Shown: piece by piece, positions 25,495 to 34,334 of the stretch
Position numbering within the stretch: the first letter of the stretch is position 1
Layout: every line of letters starts with the position of its first letter
Assembly: GCA_016705325.1 (NCBI GenBank)
Contig: JADIYJ010000027.1
Coordinates: 62,001 to 126,000, forward strand
Reading direction: 5' to 3'
DNA from: Pseudomonadota bacterium
GTDB lineage: Bacteria > Pseudomonadota > Gammaproteobacteria > Steroidobacterales > Steroidobacteraceae
DNA length: 64,000 nt
The notes under the pieces: generated by a model
Database searches by the model: none
The model's input: only the letters and a program-made list of their open reading frames with translations
What the model was told of the DNA's origin: nothing
Position numbers and translations under genes: made by a program

Positions 25495-26889
25495 TCAATG
25501 CCCGGCATTGTCGCTGACATACGCCCGCATGGCCTGCTCGAGCTGACGCGCGGGCACCCTAGCGGCTATCACTTCCGCGAGCCACTCATCCACGCGCGCC
25601 TGCAATGCCGGGTCGGGCGCCATCAGAATCCGCTTTTCGCTTCGAGTCAACGTGCCGGGGTATGTGCGGCACAACTGGCCGGGCCAGCGGCGAGCCTGCA
25701 GCTCGGCCTCGACATCGTCGGTCACCATCACGTCGGCCCGGCCCGCCGCAATCTCCGCAAACACGCCGCGGTTGTCCGGATGCACGAGAATCTGCGCCTG
25801 GTGCACGTGCTCGCGCACGTAGCGCTCGTTGGTCCCGCCCGGATTCACGATCACGCGGACGTCGGGACGATCGAGTTCGGCCGCGGTGTCGAATTGCTCG
25901 CGGTCGGCGCACCGTGCAAGCAGCGTCTTGCCGCCTTCGTGGTAGGCAATTGAATAGAGACCCAGCGCAGCACGCTCCTCGCTGTAGCCGATGCCGCTCA
26001 TCGCAACGTCGAATCGTCCGTCGCGCAGGTCATTGACCAGGCCGGGCCAGCTGGTGCGGACGAACACTGGCCTGGCACCGAGATGCGCGGCCAGGTCGCG
26101 CGCCAGCTCGACGTCCGCGCCGGACAGACGGCCACCATCCTCGAGACTGAACGGAGCGTAGTCACCGGTGGTGGCTATACGGAGCACGTGTGTCGCGCGC
26201 AGGCGATCCAGGACCGGCCCGCCTGCGACCCGCACGATGTGTCGCAAGGCAGTCAACAGTTCTGCCGCGGCATCGGCCGGAAGCTCGTGGCGCCGAACCG
26301 CGGCTTGCATCTGCTCCATGACGGCGGCTGCCGCATCGTCACGCAGCGGCGTCAGCAGGTACAACGCGGCGAACTGCTGTTCGCGGGTCTTGTCGATGCG
26401 CTCGCGCACCGCCTGCAGGTCGGCGGGTTCAGCGCAAGGCGCACAGCGGTCCGCCTGCTTCCATTCATCGTGCCAGCGCTGCTGCACATCACGAGCGAGA
26501 CGGATCTGAGCGGCAAAGAACGGTTGCGTCGTCGCGGGATCCAGGCCGAGCGTCCGGGCTCTTGCCGCGACGTGCTGCAGGACGACGGCTTCGCGCGCCG
26601 CATCCGGGATCGGCGCACCCGACAACCATTTTGCGGCCGCCACGTCGCGCATGATCGCCAATCGTTCGTCGATGGCCTGCACGAGGAATTGCGCCGCTGT
26701 TGCATCGGCAAACTCCGCCGCTGGCGCCTCGATGGTACCCGGCATGGATGCGGCCGCGGTTGCATCAACCTGCACCGCGGGCGTGAAACCGCAACCCGCG
26801 ATCACGCCGCCAGACGTCACGGAGATCAGCAGCGTGACCAACCGACCCCGCCAGAATCCGCGCGTTTTCCGGCCCGGACGGCGCGTCAT
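25495..26889 (-). CDS. Periplasmic chorismate mutase (AroQ-gamma) fused to cyclohexadienyl dehydratase (PheC)
   Basis: 464 residues with a lipoprotein-like leader (LLISVTSGGVIAGCGF). Residues 60-215 resemble secreted gamma-class AroQ chorismate mutase: AIDERLAIMRDVAAAKW, AAREAVVLQHVAARARTLGL, FFAAQIRLARDVQQRWHDEW. Residues 225-455 match PheC, a solute-binding-fold enzyme: LRIATTGDYAPFSLEDGG, TSWPGLVNDLRDGRFDVAMS, VIVNPGGTNERYV, ILVHPDNRGVF. Together they would convert chorismate to prephenate to phenylpyruvate outside the cytoplasm. The start overlaps the ycaQ-like stop by 4 bp. Confidence 0.85.
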   Translation of the reverse strand: MTRRPGRKTRGFWRGRLVTLLISVTSGGVIAGCGFTPAVQVDATAAASMPGTIEAPAAEFADATAAQFLVQAIDERLAIMRDVAAAKWLSGAPIPDAAREAVVLQHVAARARTLGLDPATTQPFFAAQIRLARDVQQRWHDEWKQADRCAPCAEPADLQAVRERIDKTREQQFAALYLLTPLRDDAAAAVMEQMQAAVRRHELPADAAAELLTALRHIVRVAGGPVLDRLRATHVLRIATTGDYAPFSLEDGGRLSGADVELARDLAAHLGARPVFVRTSWPGLVNDLRDGRFDVAMSGIGYSEERAALGLYSIAYHEGGKTLLARCADREQFDTAAELDRPDVRVIVNPGGTNERYVREHVHQAQILVHPDNRGVFAEIAAGRADVMVTDDVEAELQARRWPGQLCRTYPGTLTRSEKRILMAPDPALQARVDEWLAEVIAARVPARQLEQAMRAYVSDNAGH

Positions 26890-28085
26890 GATCGCTTCCT
26901 GGCCCGGCCCCGCACGACGGTGCGCAACCCGAGCCAGTGCGCCAGCAATTCGAGTTCGTCACGCAAGCCGGCGTCGACTGCGCGCCGATCCGCGTCCGGC
27001 TCGTAATGAGTGGCGATGACGCGCAACTTGCCGGCCTCGCGGTCGGACTTCAGATCCACGCGCGCGACGAGATCCTCGTTCAGCAGGAACGGCAACACGT
27101 AATAGCCATGAACGCGCTTGTGCGCCGGCGTGTAGATCTCGATGCGGTAGTGGAATTCGAACAGGCGTTGCAGCCGGTCGCGAAACCAGACCAGTGAATC
27201 GAACGGCGACAACAAGGCGCGGGCCTCGATGCGCGCAGGCACTCTCGTGCCTGCCGCCATGTACGAGGGGCCTTTCCAGCCCTCCACGTGCACCGGCAAC
27301 AAGTCCCCCGACTCGACGAGTTCGGCGACGCGTGTCTTGGCGTCCGCGGGACCCAGCCGGAAGTAGTCGCGCAGGTCCCGCTCGGTCGCGACGCCCATCG
27401 CCACGCTCGCGATCCGCAACAAGTCGCGGTGCGCGTCCTCGACCGCGGGCGTCCGCGCGTCGACGACGGCTTGCGGCAATACCCGTTCGGTCAGGTCATA
27501 CACGCGCTCGAAGCGTCGCCGCGAATGCGTGCTGACCTGCCCGGTCCAGAACAGCCACTCGAGCGCAATCTTGCCTTCGCTCCAGCCCCACCAGCTGCCC
27601 TTGCGGCGATCGCCGGTGCCGATCTCGGACACGCCGAGCGGACCGCGATCGCGGATCTCCGCCAGCACCTCGCCGCAGAAGGCGGCGCGCTCGCGCCCGA
27701 ACCTTGCGACATTGCCCCAGGTGCCATCGCCGTTCTTCGCGCGCTGCATGCGCCAGCGCAGCGACGGCTGGCACTCGACCGGCAACAGTGACGCCTCGTG
27801 ACCCCAGTACTCGAACACCTGGCGCCGGCGCCCGCCATAGGCGGCTTCGTCCAGCAGCGGCATGGCGTACGCCCCGAGCCGGGAGTACAGCGGCAGGTAG
27901 TGCGACCGGACGAGCACGTTGACCGAGTCGATCTGCAGCAAACCCAGCGCGCGCACGGTGCGGACTACGTCGGCCTTCACGACGTCTCTGGTGGGGCGAG
28001 GTCGGCCAAATCCCTGGGCCGCGAGCGCGACGCGACGCGCCTCGGCCAGCGACAGCGATTCGCGCGGCCTGCGGAGGTTGCTCAT
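26886..28085 (-). CDS. ycaQ: YcaQ/AlkX-type DNA glycosylase (winged-helix HTH_42 family)
   Basis: 399 residues of the HTH_42 family. The catalytic region LGLLQIDSVNVLVRSHYLPL contains the Q-x-D motif of E. coli YcaQ, an enzyme that unhooks interstrand DNA crosslinks and alkylated bases. Other family features: QVFEYWGHEASLLPVE, WWGWSEGKIALEWLFWTG, LLSPFDSLVWFRDRLQRLFEF and YYVLPFLLNEDLVARVDLK. First gene of a two-gene overlap with the chorismate mutase fusion. Confidence 0.9.
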   Translation of the reverse strand: MSNLRRPRESLSLAEARRVALAAQGFGRPRPTRDVVKADVVRTVRALGLLQIDSVNVLVRSHYLPLYSRLGAYAMPLLDEAAYGGRRRQVFEYWGHEASLLPVECQPSLRWRMQRAKNGDGTWGNVARFGRERAAFCGEVLAEIRDRGPLGVSEIGTGDRRKGSWWGWSEGKIALEWLFWTGQVSTHSRRRFERVYDLTERVLPQAVVDARTPAVEDAHRDLLRIASVAMGVATERDLRDYFRLGPADAKTRVAELVESGDLLPVHVEGWKGPSYMAAGTRVPARIEARALLSPFDSLVWFRDRLQRLFEFHYRIEIYTPAHKRVHGYYVLPFLLNEDLVARVDLKSDREAGKLRVIATHYEPDADRRAVDAGLRDELELLAHWLGLRTVVRGRARKRS

Positions 28086-28145
28086 GCGTGGAATGATACC
28101 GGTGCGTTACCCTTGGCACCTCGCCATCCTCCCCGGAGTGGTCGA

Positions 28146-29744
28146 ATGATCCGGTATTCGGCAGACGTGATCGTGATCGGCGCCGGCATTGCAGGCGTGA
28201 CGGCAGCCATCGAATTATTGAACCGGGGCCGGCGTGTCCTGCTGCTCGATCGCGATTGCGCGGAGAACATGGGCGGTCTCGCGAAGGAAAGCTTCGGCGG
28301 CATCTGGTTTGCCGGCACGCCACTGCAGAAGCGCTACGGCATCCGCGACGGCGCACAGCAGGGCCTGCGTGACTGGCATGCGTTCGCCGAGTTCGGACCG
28401 GACGACCACTGGCCGCGCGCCTGGGCCGAGGCCTACGTCCATCGCGCCAACGAAGAGATCTATGACTGGCTCCGCGGCGTCGGCGTGCAGTTCATGCCGA
28501 TGCCGCTGTGGGTGGAGCGCGGCCTGCACACGCCGGGCAACTCGGTGCCGCGCTGGCACATCGTCTGGGGCACCGGGTACGAATTGCAGGTGGTGCTGAA
28601 CGCTCACCTGCAGTCGCGCCCGAATCGGGACCGGCTCGACCTCAGATTCGATCACCGCGTCGAGTCACTCATCGTGACGAACGGCCGCGTGACCGGCTGC
28701 CGCGGCCGGCTCGAAGGCGGCGCTGATGAATTTGAGGCGCAGGCCGAGAATGTCGTGATCGCGAGCGGCGGCATCAACGGCAACCTCGAGCGCGTGCGGC
28801 AGAACTGGCACGCGGACTGGTCGCGACCCCCCGCCACGCTGCTGAACGGTTCGCACAAGTATGCCGACGGCACGCTGCACGACGCCGCGGCTGCACACGG
28901 TGCGCGCATCACGCACCTGGACTGGCAATGGAACTACGCTGCGGGCGTGCATCACTGGCAACCGCGCAAGCCGTCGCATGGGCTTTCGCTCGTGCCGCCG
29001 AAATCGGCGCTGTGGCTCAACTGGCGCGGCGAACGCATCGGCCCGATGCCGCTGGTCACGGGCTTCGACACGCACGACCTCGTCGGCCAGATCTGCCGGC
29101 AGGAGCGCGCCTATTCGTGGCAGCTGCTGAACCGTCGCATCATGCTCAAGGAGCTCGCGATTTCGGGCGGCGAATTCAATCCGGCGTTCCGGCGCAAGAG
29201 CCGGCTCGCGGTCGCGCGCGACATGGTGTTCGGCAACCACTGGCTCTACGACCAGTTGACGCAGTTCTGCCCGGACGTGGTGGTGGCGCCGACCGTGGAA
29301 ACGCTCGTCGAAAAGATGAACGTGCTGGCGGGCGACGGGTCGGTCGACATCGATGCGGTCCGCACGGCTGCGACCCGGTACGACGACATCATCGGGCTCG
29401 GCCCACGGTTCCACACCGACGACCAGCTGCGTCGCATCGAGTTCGCGCGCCGCTGGATCGGTGACCGGCTGCGCACCTGCAAGTTCCAGCAGATCCTCGA
29501 GCCGGCGGCGGGTCCGCTGATTGCGATCCGCGAGTTCATCATCAGCCGCAAGAGCATGGGCGGCTTGCAGACCGACCTCGAGTGTCGCGTGCTCGACCAT
29601 TCCGGCGAACCGATTCCGGGCTTGTTTGCCGCGGGCGAGAGCGCGGGCTTCGGCGGTGGCGGCATGAATGGCAAGCGCGGTCTCGAGGGCACGTTCCTCG
29701 GTGGCTGCCTGCTGGGCGGGCGCATCGCGGGCAAGGTCGCCTGA
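28146..29744 (+). CDS. FAD-binding dehydrogenase (succinate dehydrogenase/KSTD-like flavoprotein)
   Basis: 532 residues from ATG 28146. Dinucleotide motif VIVIGAGIAGVTAAIELLNR, then ENMGGLAKESFGGIWFAG with the glycine-rich FAD contact, VVIASGGINGNLERVR, and C-terminal GLFAAGESAGFGGGGMNGKR followed by EGTFLGGCLLGGRIAG. This matches the PRK12834-type FAD-binding dehydrogenases related to 3-ketosteroid-1-dehydrogenases and fumarate reductases. Substrate unknown. It diverges from ycaQ with a 60-bp gap. Confidence 0.88.
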   Translation: MIRYSADVIVIGAGIAGVTAAIELLNRGRRVLLLDRDCAENMGGLAKESFGGIWFAGTPLQKRYGIRDGAQQGLRDWHAFAEFGPDDHWPRAWAEAYVHRANEEIYDWLRGVGVQFMPMPLWVERGLHTPGNSVPRWHIVWGTGYELQVVLNAHLQSRPNRDRLDLRFDHRVESLIVTNGRVTGCRGRLEGGADEFEAQAENVVIASGGINGNLERVRQNWHADWSRPPATLLNGSHKYADGTLHDAAAAHGARITHLDWQWNYAAGVHHWQPRKPSHGLSLVPPKSALWLNWRGERIGPMPLVTGFDTHDLVGQICRQERAYSWQLLNRRIMLKELAISGGEFNPAFRRKSRLAVARDMVFGNHWLYDQLTQFCPDVVVAPTVETLVEKMNVLAGDGSVDIDAVRTAATRYDDIIGLGPRFHTDDQLRRIEFARRWIGDRLRTCKFQQILEPAAGPLIAIREFIISRKSMGGLQTDLECRVLDHSGEPIPGLFAAGESAGFGGGGMNGKRGLEGTFLGGCLLGGRIAGKVA

Positions 29745-29784
29745 ACCGTCCCCTCTACCGCTGGCGGCACGAGAGGTGTAACAG

Positions 29785-29814
29785 CGCCTCTCCCGCCCTG
29801 CAGCAGGAGAGGCG
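29785..29814. terminator. Hairpin between convergent genes
   Basis: Perfect 9-bp stem CGCCTCTCC/GGAGAGGCG with a 12-base loop, in the 75-bp gap between the convergent flavoprotein and HdeD-like genes. No T-run, so terminator function is likely but not certain. Confidence 0.5.
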
Positions 29815-29819
29815 ACCCG

Positions 29820-30419
29820 TCAAACGAAGCGGTTCTCCATCCGCTCCGGCAGGCTATTGACCTTGAAGGCAAACATGATCTTGAGCACGCCCGTGATGAT
29901 CGCCCACGACGCGATCATCCAGATGACGGACAGCCCGCCCACCTTCGGATTCACGATCACCATGATTCCGAACAGGATCGACAGTCCGCCCGTGAGGTAG
30001 AGGATCCACTCGCGCGCCGTCGCTGCCCGTACCTTGTAGCCGAGCATCACGAGGAACACGCCGGCCATGATCGCTTCGAATGCAACCAGGAGGATGAACG
30101 CCTTCATGCTGACGAGCGGATTGAGCAACGCGTAACCGCCACCGACGACCCCGAGCACGCCGATCAGCAGCATGATCCACCAGCCGTCCTTGTCGCGGTT
30201 GCGGATGGAACCGACAACGTTGGAGGCGCCATCGACCAGGATCGCGGCGGCGAAGAAGACCGCGACCACCAGCCAGGCCGTCATCGGCTGCGAGAAGGCC
30301 AGTACGCCAAAAATCACGCTGGCGATGCCGCCGACCAGGAACACCCACCACGTGCGCTTGCACAGTACCCTGGCGTCGCCGCCGAGCCGGGTCAGCAGCA
30401 GTCCGTCCGATTGAGCCAT
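29820..30419 (-). CDS. HdeD-like membrane protein (DUF308)
   Basis: 199 residues with six hydrophobic segments in repeating pairs (WWVFLVGGIASVIFGVLAFS, MLLIGVLGVVGGGYALLNPL, LYLTGGLSILFGIMVIVNPK), the DUF308 pattern seen in HdeD of the acid-resistance island. The function is not established. Divergent from trmB. Confidence 0.88.
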   Translation of the reverse strand: MAQSDGLLLTRLGGDARVLCKRTWWVFLVGGIASVIFGVLAFSQPMTAWLVVAVFFAAAILVDGASNVVGSIRNRDKDGWWIMLLIGVLGVVGGGYALLNPLVSMKAFILLVAFEAIMAGVFLVMLGYKVRAATAREWILYLTGGLSILFGIMVIVNPKVGGLSVIWMIASWAIITGVLKIMFAFKVNSLPERMENRFV

Positions 30420-30488
30420 CGCTTTTCTCCACGCCCGTTCGCCGGGCTTTATGATTGCAATCCCCCAGGCCAGCGAAACTCTAGCCCC

Positions 30489-31232
30489 TTGTCGTCATCG
30501 AAGCCAGACGCTGGGAACGGAGCCGGCGCCGCAGCGACGGCGCCCGACACCTCACCCCACCGCGCGATCCGCAGCTTTGTCGTGCGCGCGGGCCGCATGA
30601 CCGGCGCACAGGAACGCGCCTGGCGCGAGCTGTGGCCCGCGCTCGGCATCGAGAACAGCGAAGCACCGCTCGATTTTACTGCCGCCTTTGGTCGGGACGC
30701 GCCCGTGGTGCTCGAAATCGGCTTCGGCAACGGGGAGTCGCTCGTCGCGCTGGCCTCCGCCCACGCCGAACGCAATTACCTTGGCCTCGAGGTTCATCCG
30801 CCCGGTGTGGGACACCTGCTGCTGTGCTGCGAAGCAGGGAAACTGCGCAACGTGCGCGTGATCTGCGACGACGCCGTACAGGTCCTGCAGCGAAGGGTGC
30901 CGGACGCATCGCTCGACGAGGTGCTGCTCTATTTTCCGGATCCGTGGCCAAAAAAGCGGCACCACAAGCGCCGCATCGTACAATCTCCCTTCGTCGAACT
31001 GGTGACGCGCAAGCTTAAATCCGGCGGCATCTTCCGCCTGGCGACCGACTGGCAACCGTATGCCGAACACATGCTCGCGACGGTCGGCAGCAGCCCGGTG
31101 TTGCAGAACGAGTCAGCGACGGGTGATTACGTCGACCGGCCGGCCAGCCGTCCCGTTACACGCTTTGAACGACGTGGCCAGCGGCTGGGACACGGCGTGT
31201 GGGACCTCGCGTTCAGGAAGGGGAGGAAGTAG
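30489..31232 (+). CDS. trmB: tRNA (guanine-N7-)-methyltransferase
   Basis: About 247 residues. SAM motif VVLEIGFGNGESLVALAS, then NYLGLEVHPPGVGHLL, VRVICDDAVQVLQ, the catalytic LLYFPDPWPKKRHHKRRIVQ signature and GGIFRLATDWQPYAEHML. TrmB makes m7G46 in tRNA. TTG 30489 is chosen because it gives a family-like length; the same frame is also open back to TTG 30411 inside the HdeD gene, so the start is uncertain. The last codons (FRKGRK) already belong to the purine-rich repeat that follows. Confidence 0.92.
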   Translation: MSSSKPDAGNGAGAAATAPDTSPHRAIRSFVVRAGRMTGAQERAWRELWPALGIENSEAPLDFTAAFGRDAPVVLEIGFGNGESLVALASAHAERNYLGLEVHPPGVGHLLLCCEAGKLRNVRVICDDAVQVLQRRVPDASLDEVLLYFPDPWPKKRHHKRRIVQSPFVELVTRKLKSGGIFRLATDWQPYAEHMLATVGSSPVLQNESATGDYVDRPASRPVTRFERRGQRLGHGVWDLAFRKGRK

Positions 31233-31487
31233 AGGAAGGGAGGAAGGACAGGAAGGAGAGGAAGGACAGGAAGGAGAGGAAGGAGAGGAAGGAGAGGAAG
31301 GGAGGAAGGACAGGAAGGGGCGGAAGGACAGGAAGGAGAGGAAGGGAGGAAGCGGAGGAAGCGGAGGAAGCGGAGGAAGCGGAGGAAGCGGAGGAAGTAT
31401 GGGAAGTGACACCTTCCGCCCTTCCTCCCTTCCGCCCTTCCGCCCTTCCTCCCTTCCGCCCTTCCTCCCTTCCGCCCCTTCCCTCAC
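31214..31487. repeat. Large inverted repeat of purine-rich 8-9 bp units between trmB and marC
   Basis: Left arm (31214 to about 31403): tandem 9-bp units AGGAAGGAC, AGGAAGGAG and, further right, five CGGAGGAAG. Right arm (about 31412-31487): tandem 8-bp units TTCCGCCC and TTCCTCCC. The arms are complementary in bulk, so either strand's transcript can fold into a long hairpin. It exactly fills the gap between convergent genes, beginning in the last codons of trmB and ending at the marC stop. No protein meaning: translation gives only Glu/Gly/Lys or Ser/Pro repeats. Confidence 0.85.
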
Positions 31488-32107
31488 CCCATCGCCCCGC
31501 GCACCCCGTCGATCACGAACTGCGCCGCAAGCGCGGCGAGCAGGACGCCGAGCAATCTGCCGAGCACGGCGCTGCCGGTCACGCCAACCACCCGCATGAC
31601 GGGTCCTGTCACCAGCATCAGCGCCAGCGTCAGCGCCAGCACCACGCCGATCACCGCCAGTTGCGCGAAGAACTGCACCGAGCCGAACGGCACCGCGGCG
31701 AACGCCAGCAGGATGGTCGCGATCGCACCCGGTCCGGCGATCATCGGGAACGCCAGTGGAAACACCGAGATGTCGACGCGATGATGCGCTGCCTCGCCCT
31801 CGACCGGGGTTATCGTGCGCACGCCCGATTCACGCGCGAATACCATCTCGATTGCGAGCATGAACAGCAGGATGCCGCCGCCGATCTTGAAGGCGTCGAC
31901 GCTGATGCCGAGCAGCTTGAGCAGCGCCGTGCCGCCGACGGCGAACAGCACGCAGACTGCCGCGGAGATGGCAGCGGCCTTGAACGACATGCGCCGCCGG
32001 AAGGCGTCGTCCGCGCCCTCCGTGAGCCCTGCCAGGATGGGCAGGAGCGACAGCGGCTCCACCACCACCAGCAGGACCACGAAGAATTTAACCAGTTCGT
32101 CGAGCAT
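31484..32107 (-). CDS. MarC family integral membrane protein
   Basis: 207 residues with six hydrophobic segments and the MarC/UPF0056 signatures VVEPLSLLPILAGLT, GGGILLFMLAIEMVF, FPLAFPMIAGPGAIATIL and VTGPVMRVVGVTGSAVLGRL. The family is named for its position by the mar locus and is not a proven drug transporter. Converges with trmB over the purine-rich inverted repeat. Confidence 0.9.
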   Translation of the reverse strand: MLDELVKFFVVLLVVVEPLSLLPILAGLTEGADDAFRRRMSFKAAAISAAVCVLFAVGGTALLKLLGISVDAFKIGGGILLFMLAIEMVFARESGVRTITPVEGEAAHHRVDISVFPLAFPMIAGPGAIATILLAFAAVPFGSVQFFAQLAVIGVVLALTLALMLVTGPVMRVVGVTGSAVLGRLLGVLLAALAAQFVIDGVRGAMG

Positions 32108-32203
32108 GGCGCCTTCGCGTGTTTCGCGACTTGAACTCCGGGCCGCGCAGGTCTACAACCAAGGACAGGATACCAAGCGCAAGGACGCGTCGAGGACAAG
32201 ACG

Positions 32204-32551
32204 ATGAGCAACCCCGCACCTGTCGTTGGCATGTGGTACGCGCGCTCCGGAGGCGATTCCTTCGAGGTGGTCGCGATCGACCGCGACGACTCCACGATCG
32301 AACTCCAGTACTTCGACGGCACGATCGAAGAGCTCGATTTCGACGAGTGGCGCGACGAGGAGATCGTCGCCGCCTCGCCGCCCGAGGACTGGACCGGCTC
32401 GGTCGATGTTGATCCTGAAGACACCGAGAACGAGTTCGACCTGGCGCCCGGCAATGGCGCCAGTCCGTTCGACGCCATTGATCGCAGCGAGGCGGACGGC
32501 TACTCCGAGCTCGAAATGCCGGATGAACAGCAGGAGCGTCCGGCGGGCTGA
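32204..32551 (+). CDS. Conserved small acidic protein (DUF6763-like)
   Basis: 115 residues, strongly acidic, no signal or membrane segment. It opens with a compact beta-rich module (VVGMWYARSGGDSFEVVAID, IELQYFDGTIEELDFDEW) and has a disordered acidic tail. Similar small proteins recur in gammaproteobacteria next to housekeeping genes. Function unknown. It converges with the Rieske protein gene, 7 bp between stops. Confidence 0.7.
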   Translation: MSNPAPVVGMWYARSGGDSFEVVAIDRDDSTIELQYFDGTIEELDFDEWRDEEIVAASPPEDWTGSVDVDPEDTENEFDLAPGNGASPFDAIDRSEADGYSELEMPDEQQERPAG

Positions 32552-32558
32552 GCCGCGT

Positions 32559-32933
32559 TCAGTTCGGATCCCGCAGCGGAACCGAATCGTCGAGCAGCAC
32601 GTAGCCGTGCCGGACATGCACCGGCAGCGGTTGCAGGCCCAGCCCCAGGCAGGGGCCGGACAGGCAGCTTCCCGACTCCATTTCGAACAGCGCGCCGTGC
32701 ATCACGCAGCGGATCGTCGTGCCGCCTGGCACCAGGAACTGATCCGGCTGCCAGTTGAGCGGGAAGCCGGCGTGCGGGCAGTGATTGACGTAGCCGTAGA
32801 CCTGCTCGCCCTGCCGCACCACGAAGCCCTTCAGGGGCCAGTCGCCCTCTCCCATCGTGAATCCGCGCGCACCGGGATCCGCCAGCTCATGCAGCGGGCA
32901 AATCACTCGCGTCATGTCGATCTCGTCGGCCAC
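32559..32933 (-). CDS. Rieske [2Fe-2S] ferredoxin-type protein
   Basis: 124 residues forming a stand-alone Rieske domain. Cluster ligands: Cys-x-His in NHCPHAGFPLN and Cys-x-x-His in RCVMHGALFEMESG; VRQGEQVYGYV and LQPLPVHVRHGYVLL complete the fold. GTG start at 32933; a second methionine at residue 7 is an alternative. Cytoplasmic electron carrier, partner unknown. It lies 6 bp after ampG on the same strand (xthA-ampG-Rieske run). Confidence 0.88.
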   Translation of the reverse strand: MADEIDMTRVICPLHELADPGARGFTMGEGDWPLKGFVVRQGEQVYGYVNHCPHAGFPLNWQPDQFLVPGGTTIRCVMHGALFEMESGSCLSGPCLGLGLQPLPVHVRHGYVLLDDSVPLRDPN

Positions 32934-32939
32934 CGCGAA

Positions 32940-34334
32940 TCACCGGTTTTCCTGTCGCATCCTGCGCGCCAGGAAGAACAGCAGCACGAGCGCCGGCAGG
33001 CCGAGCGACGAGGTGTAGACGAAGAACGCCGGATAACCGATCGCGTCGACGACGAAACCCGACGTGCCCATCAGCAGCTTGCCGGGCAGCGCATAGATTG
33101 ACGAGAACAGCGCGTACTGAGTCGCCGTGTACGAAGCGCTGGTCAGGCTCGAGAGATAGGCGATCAAGGACGTGCCTGCGATGCCCATCGCCAGGTTGTC
33201 GGCGCTGATGAGGAAGGCCAGCCCGAAGAGGTTCGGCTGGTTGTACGACGCGAACGCCGCGAACATCAGGTTGGCGATTATCACCAGCACGCTGCCGAGC
33301 GCGAGCGAACGGATGACGCCCAGGCGCGCCACCGCCATGCCGCCGACCAGCGTGCCGAGGATCGACCAGAACACACCGAAGCCCTTGGCGACAGCGGCGA
33401 TTTCCTTGAGCGTGAAGCCGACGTCCAGGTAGAACGGGTTACTCATCACGCCCATCGTGAAGTCGGCGAGCCGGTAGCTGCCGATGAACGCGAGCATCAG
33501 CACGGCGAGCTTCACGCCGTAGCGGGTGAAGAAGTCGACAAACGGATTCACGACGGCGCCGACGAACCACGCGCCGAGATTGCGCATCGACTCCGGCCAG
33601 TGCGCCTTGCGCTCGAGCCAGTCGCTGACACGCGCTTCCTGCGCCAGGGTGTGCTTGATCACGCGCGCCGCCGGCTCGCGCACAACCAGCGTGGTTACGA
33701 TACCGATGCACGCGCAGGCTGCCATCGAAGTGTAGGACACGGCCCAGCCATGGTCGGCCGCAATCCACAGTGCCCCGGCACTGGCCACCATCATCGCGAT
33801 GCGGTAGCCGAGCTGGTACGCGGCCGCCATCACGCCCTGCATCTCCGTCGGCGCCGATTCGATCCGCCACGCATCCACCGCGATGTCCTGGGTGGCGGAC
33901 GAGAACGCCACCAGCAGCGCCAGCGACGCCACGACGGCCAGGTGCCCGACCGGACTCATGTGCGCCATGTTGAACAGGCCGATCGCGATACCGATCTGGC
34001 CGAGCAGCATCCAGCTGCGTCGCCGGCCCAGCAGGCGGTGCAGCACGGGCAGACGCAGCCTGTCGACGACGGGTGCCCAGAAAAACTTGACCGTGTAGAT
34101 GATGCCGACCCACGACAGCATGCCGATCGTGGCGCGCTCGATGCCGACTTCGCGCAGCCAGGCGGACAGCGTCGAGAACACCAGCATGAACGGCAGGCCG
34201 GCCGAGAAGCCGAGGAAAAGCATCGCGGCAACCTGCGGATTGCGGTATGCCAGCACCGCGTCGGCCCAGCCGCGCCACCAGGGCTTCCTGACGCCGGGTG
34301 CTGCAGGCGATGCGCCCTCGCTCGCGCCGGTCAC
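32940..34334 (-). CDS. ampG: AmpG-type muropeptide MFS permease
   Basis: 464 residues with about 12-14 membrane segments. Family features: LFLGFSAGLPFMLVFSTLSA, VKFFWAPVVDRLRLP, SSATQDIAVDAWRIES, and ISADNLAMGIAGTSLIAYLS. AmpG imports GlcNAc-anhydro-muropeptides for cell-wall recycling, the products of transglycosylases such as MltF at 12.9 kb. The GTG at 34334 overlaps the xthA stop (GTGA), which fixes the start; a longer frame inside xthA is discounted. Confidence 0.92.
   Translation of the reverse strand: MTGASEGASPAAPGVRKPWWRGWADAVLAYRNPQVAAMLFLGFSAGLPFMLVFSTLSAWLREVGIERATIGMLSWVGIIYTVKFFWAPVVDRLRLPVLHRLLGRRRSWMLLGQIGIAIGLFNMAHMSPVGHLAVVASLALLVAFSSATQDIAVDAWRIESAPTEMQGVMAAAYQLGYRIAMMVASAGALWIAADHGWAVSYTSMAACACIGIVTTLVVREPAARVIKHTLAQEARVSDWLERKAHWPESMRNLGAWFVGAVVNPFVDFFTRYGVKLAVLMLAFIGSYRLADFTMGVMSNPFYLDVGFTLKEIAAVAKGFGVFWSILGTLVGGMAVARLGVIRSLALGSVLVIIANLMFAAFASYNQPNLFGLAFLISADNLAMGIAGTSLIAYLSSLTSASYTATQYALFSSIYALPGKLLMGTSGFVVDAIGYPAFFVYTSSLGLPALVLLFFLARRMRQENR

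Noticed and set aside
24028..25953. 641-codon + strand frame
   Set aside because: Antisense shadow of the M20 peptidase and the chorismate mutase fusion, both of which have full motif sets.
27798..28145. 116-codon N-terminal extension of the flavoprotein at 28146
   Set aside because: It lies antisense within the ycaQ-like gene, and the FAD motif begins directly after ATG 28146.
31214..31403. CRISPR array
   Set aside because: Units are 8-9 bp and contiguous with no spacers; no cas genes in the window.
31060..31599. Collagen-like or Glu/Gly repeat protein
   Set aside because: It is only the translation of the 9-bp DNA repeat in one phase; all three phases are open for the same reason.
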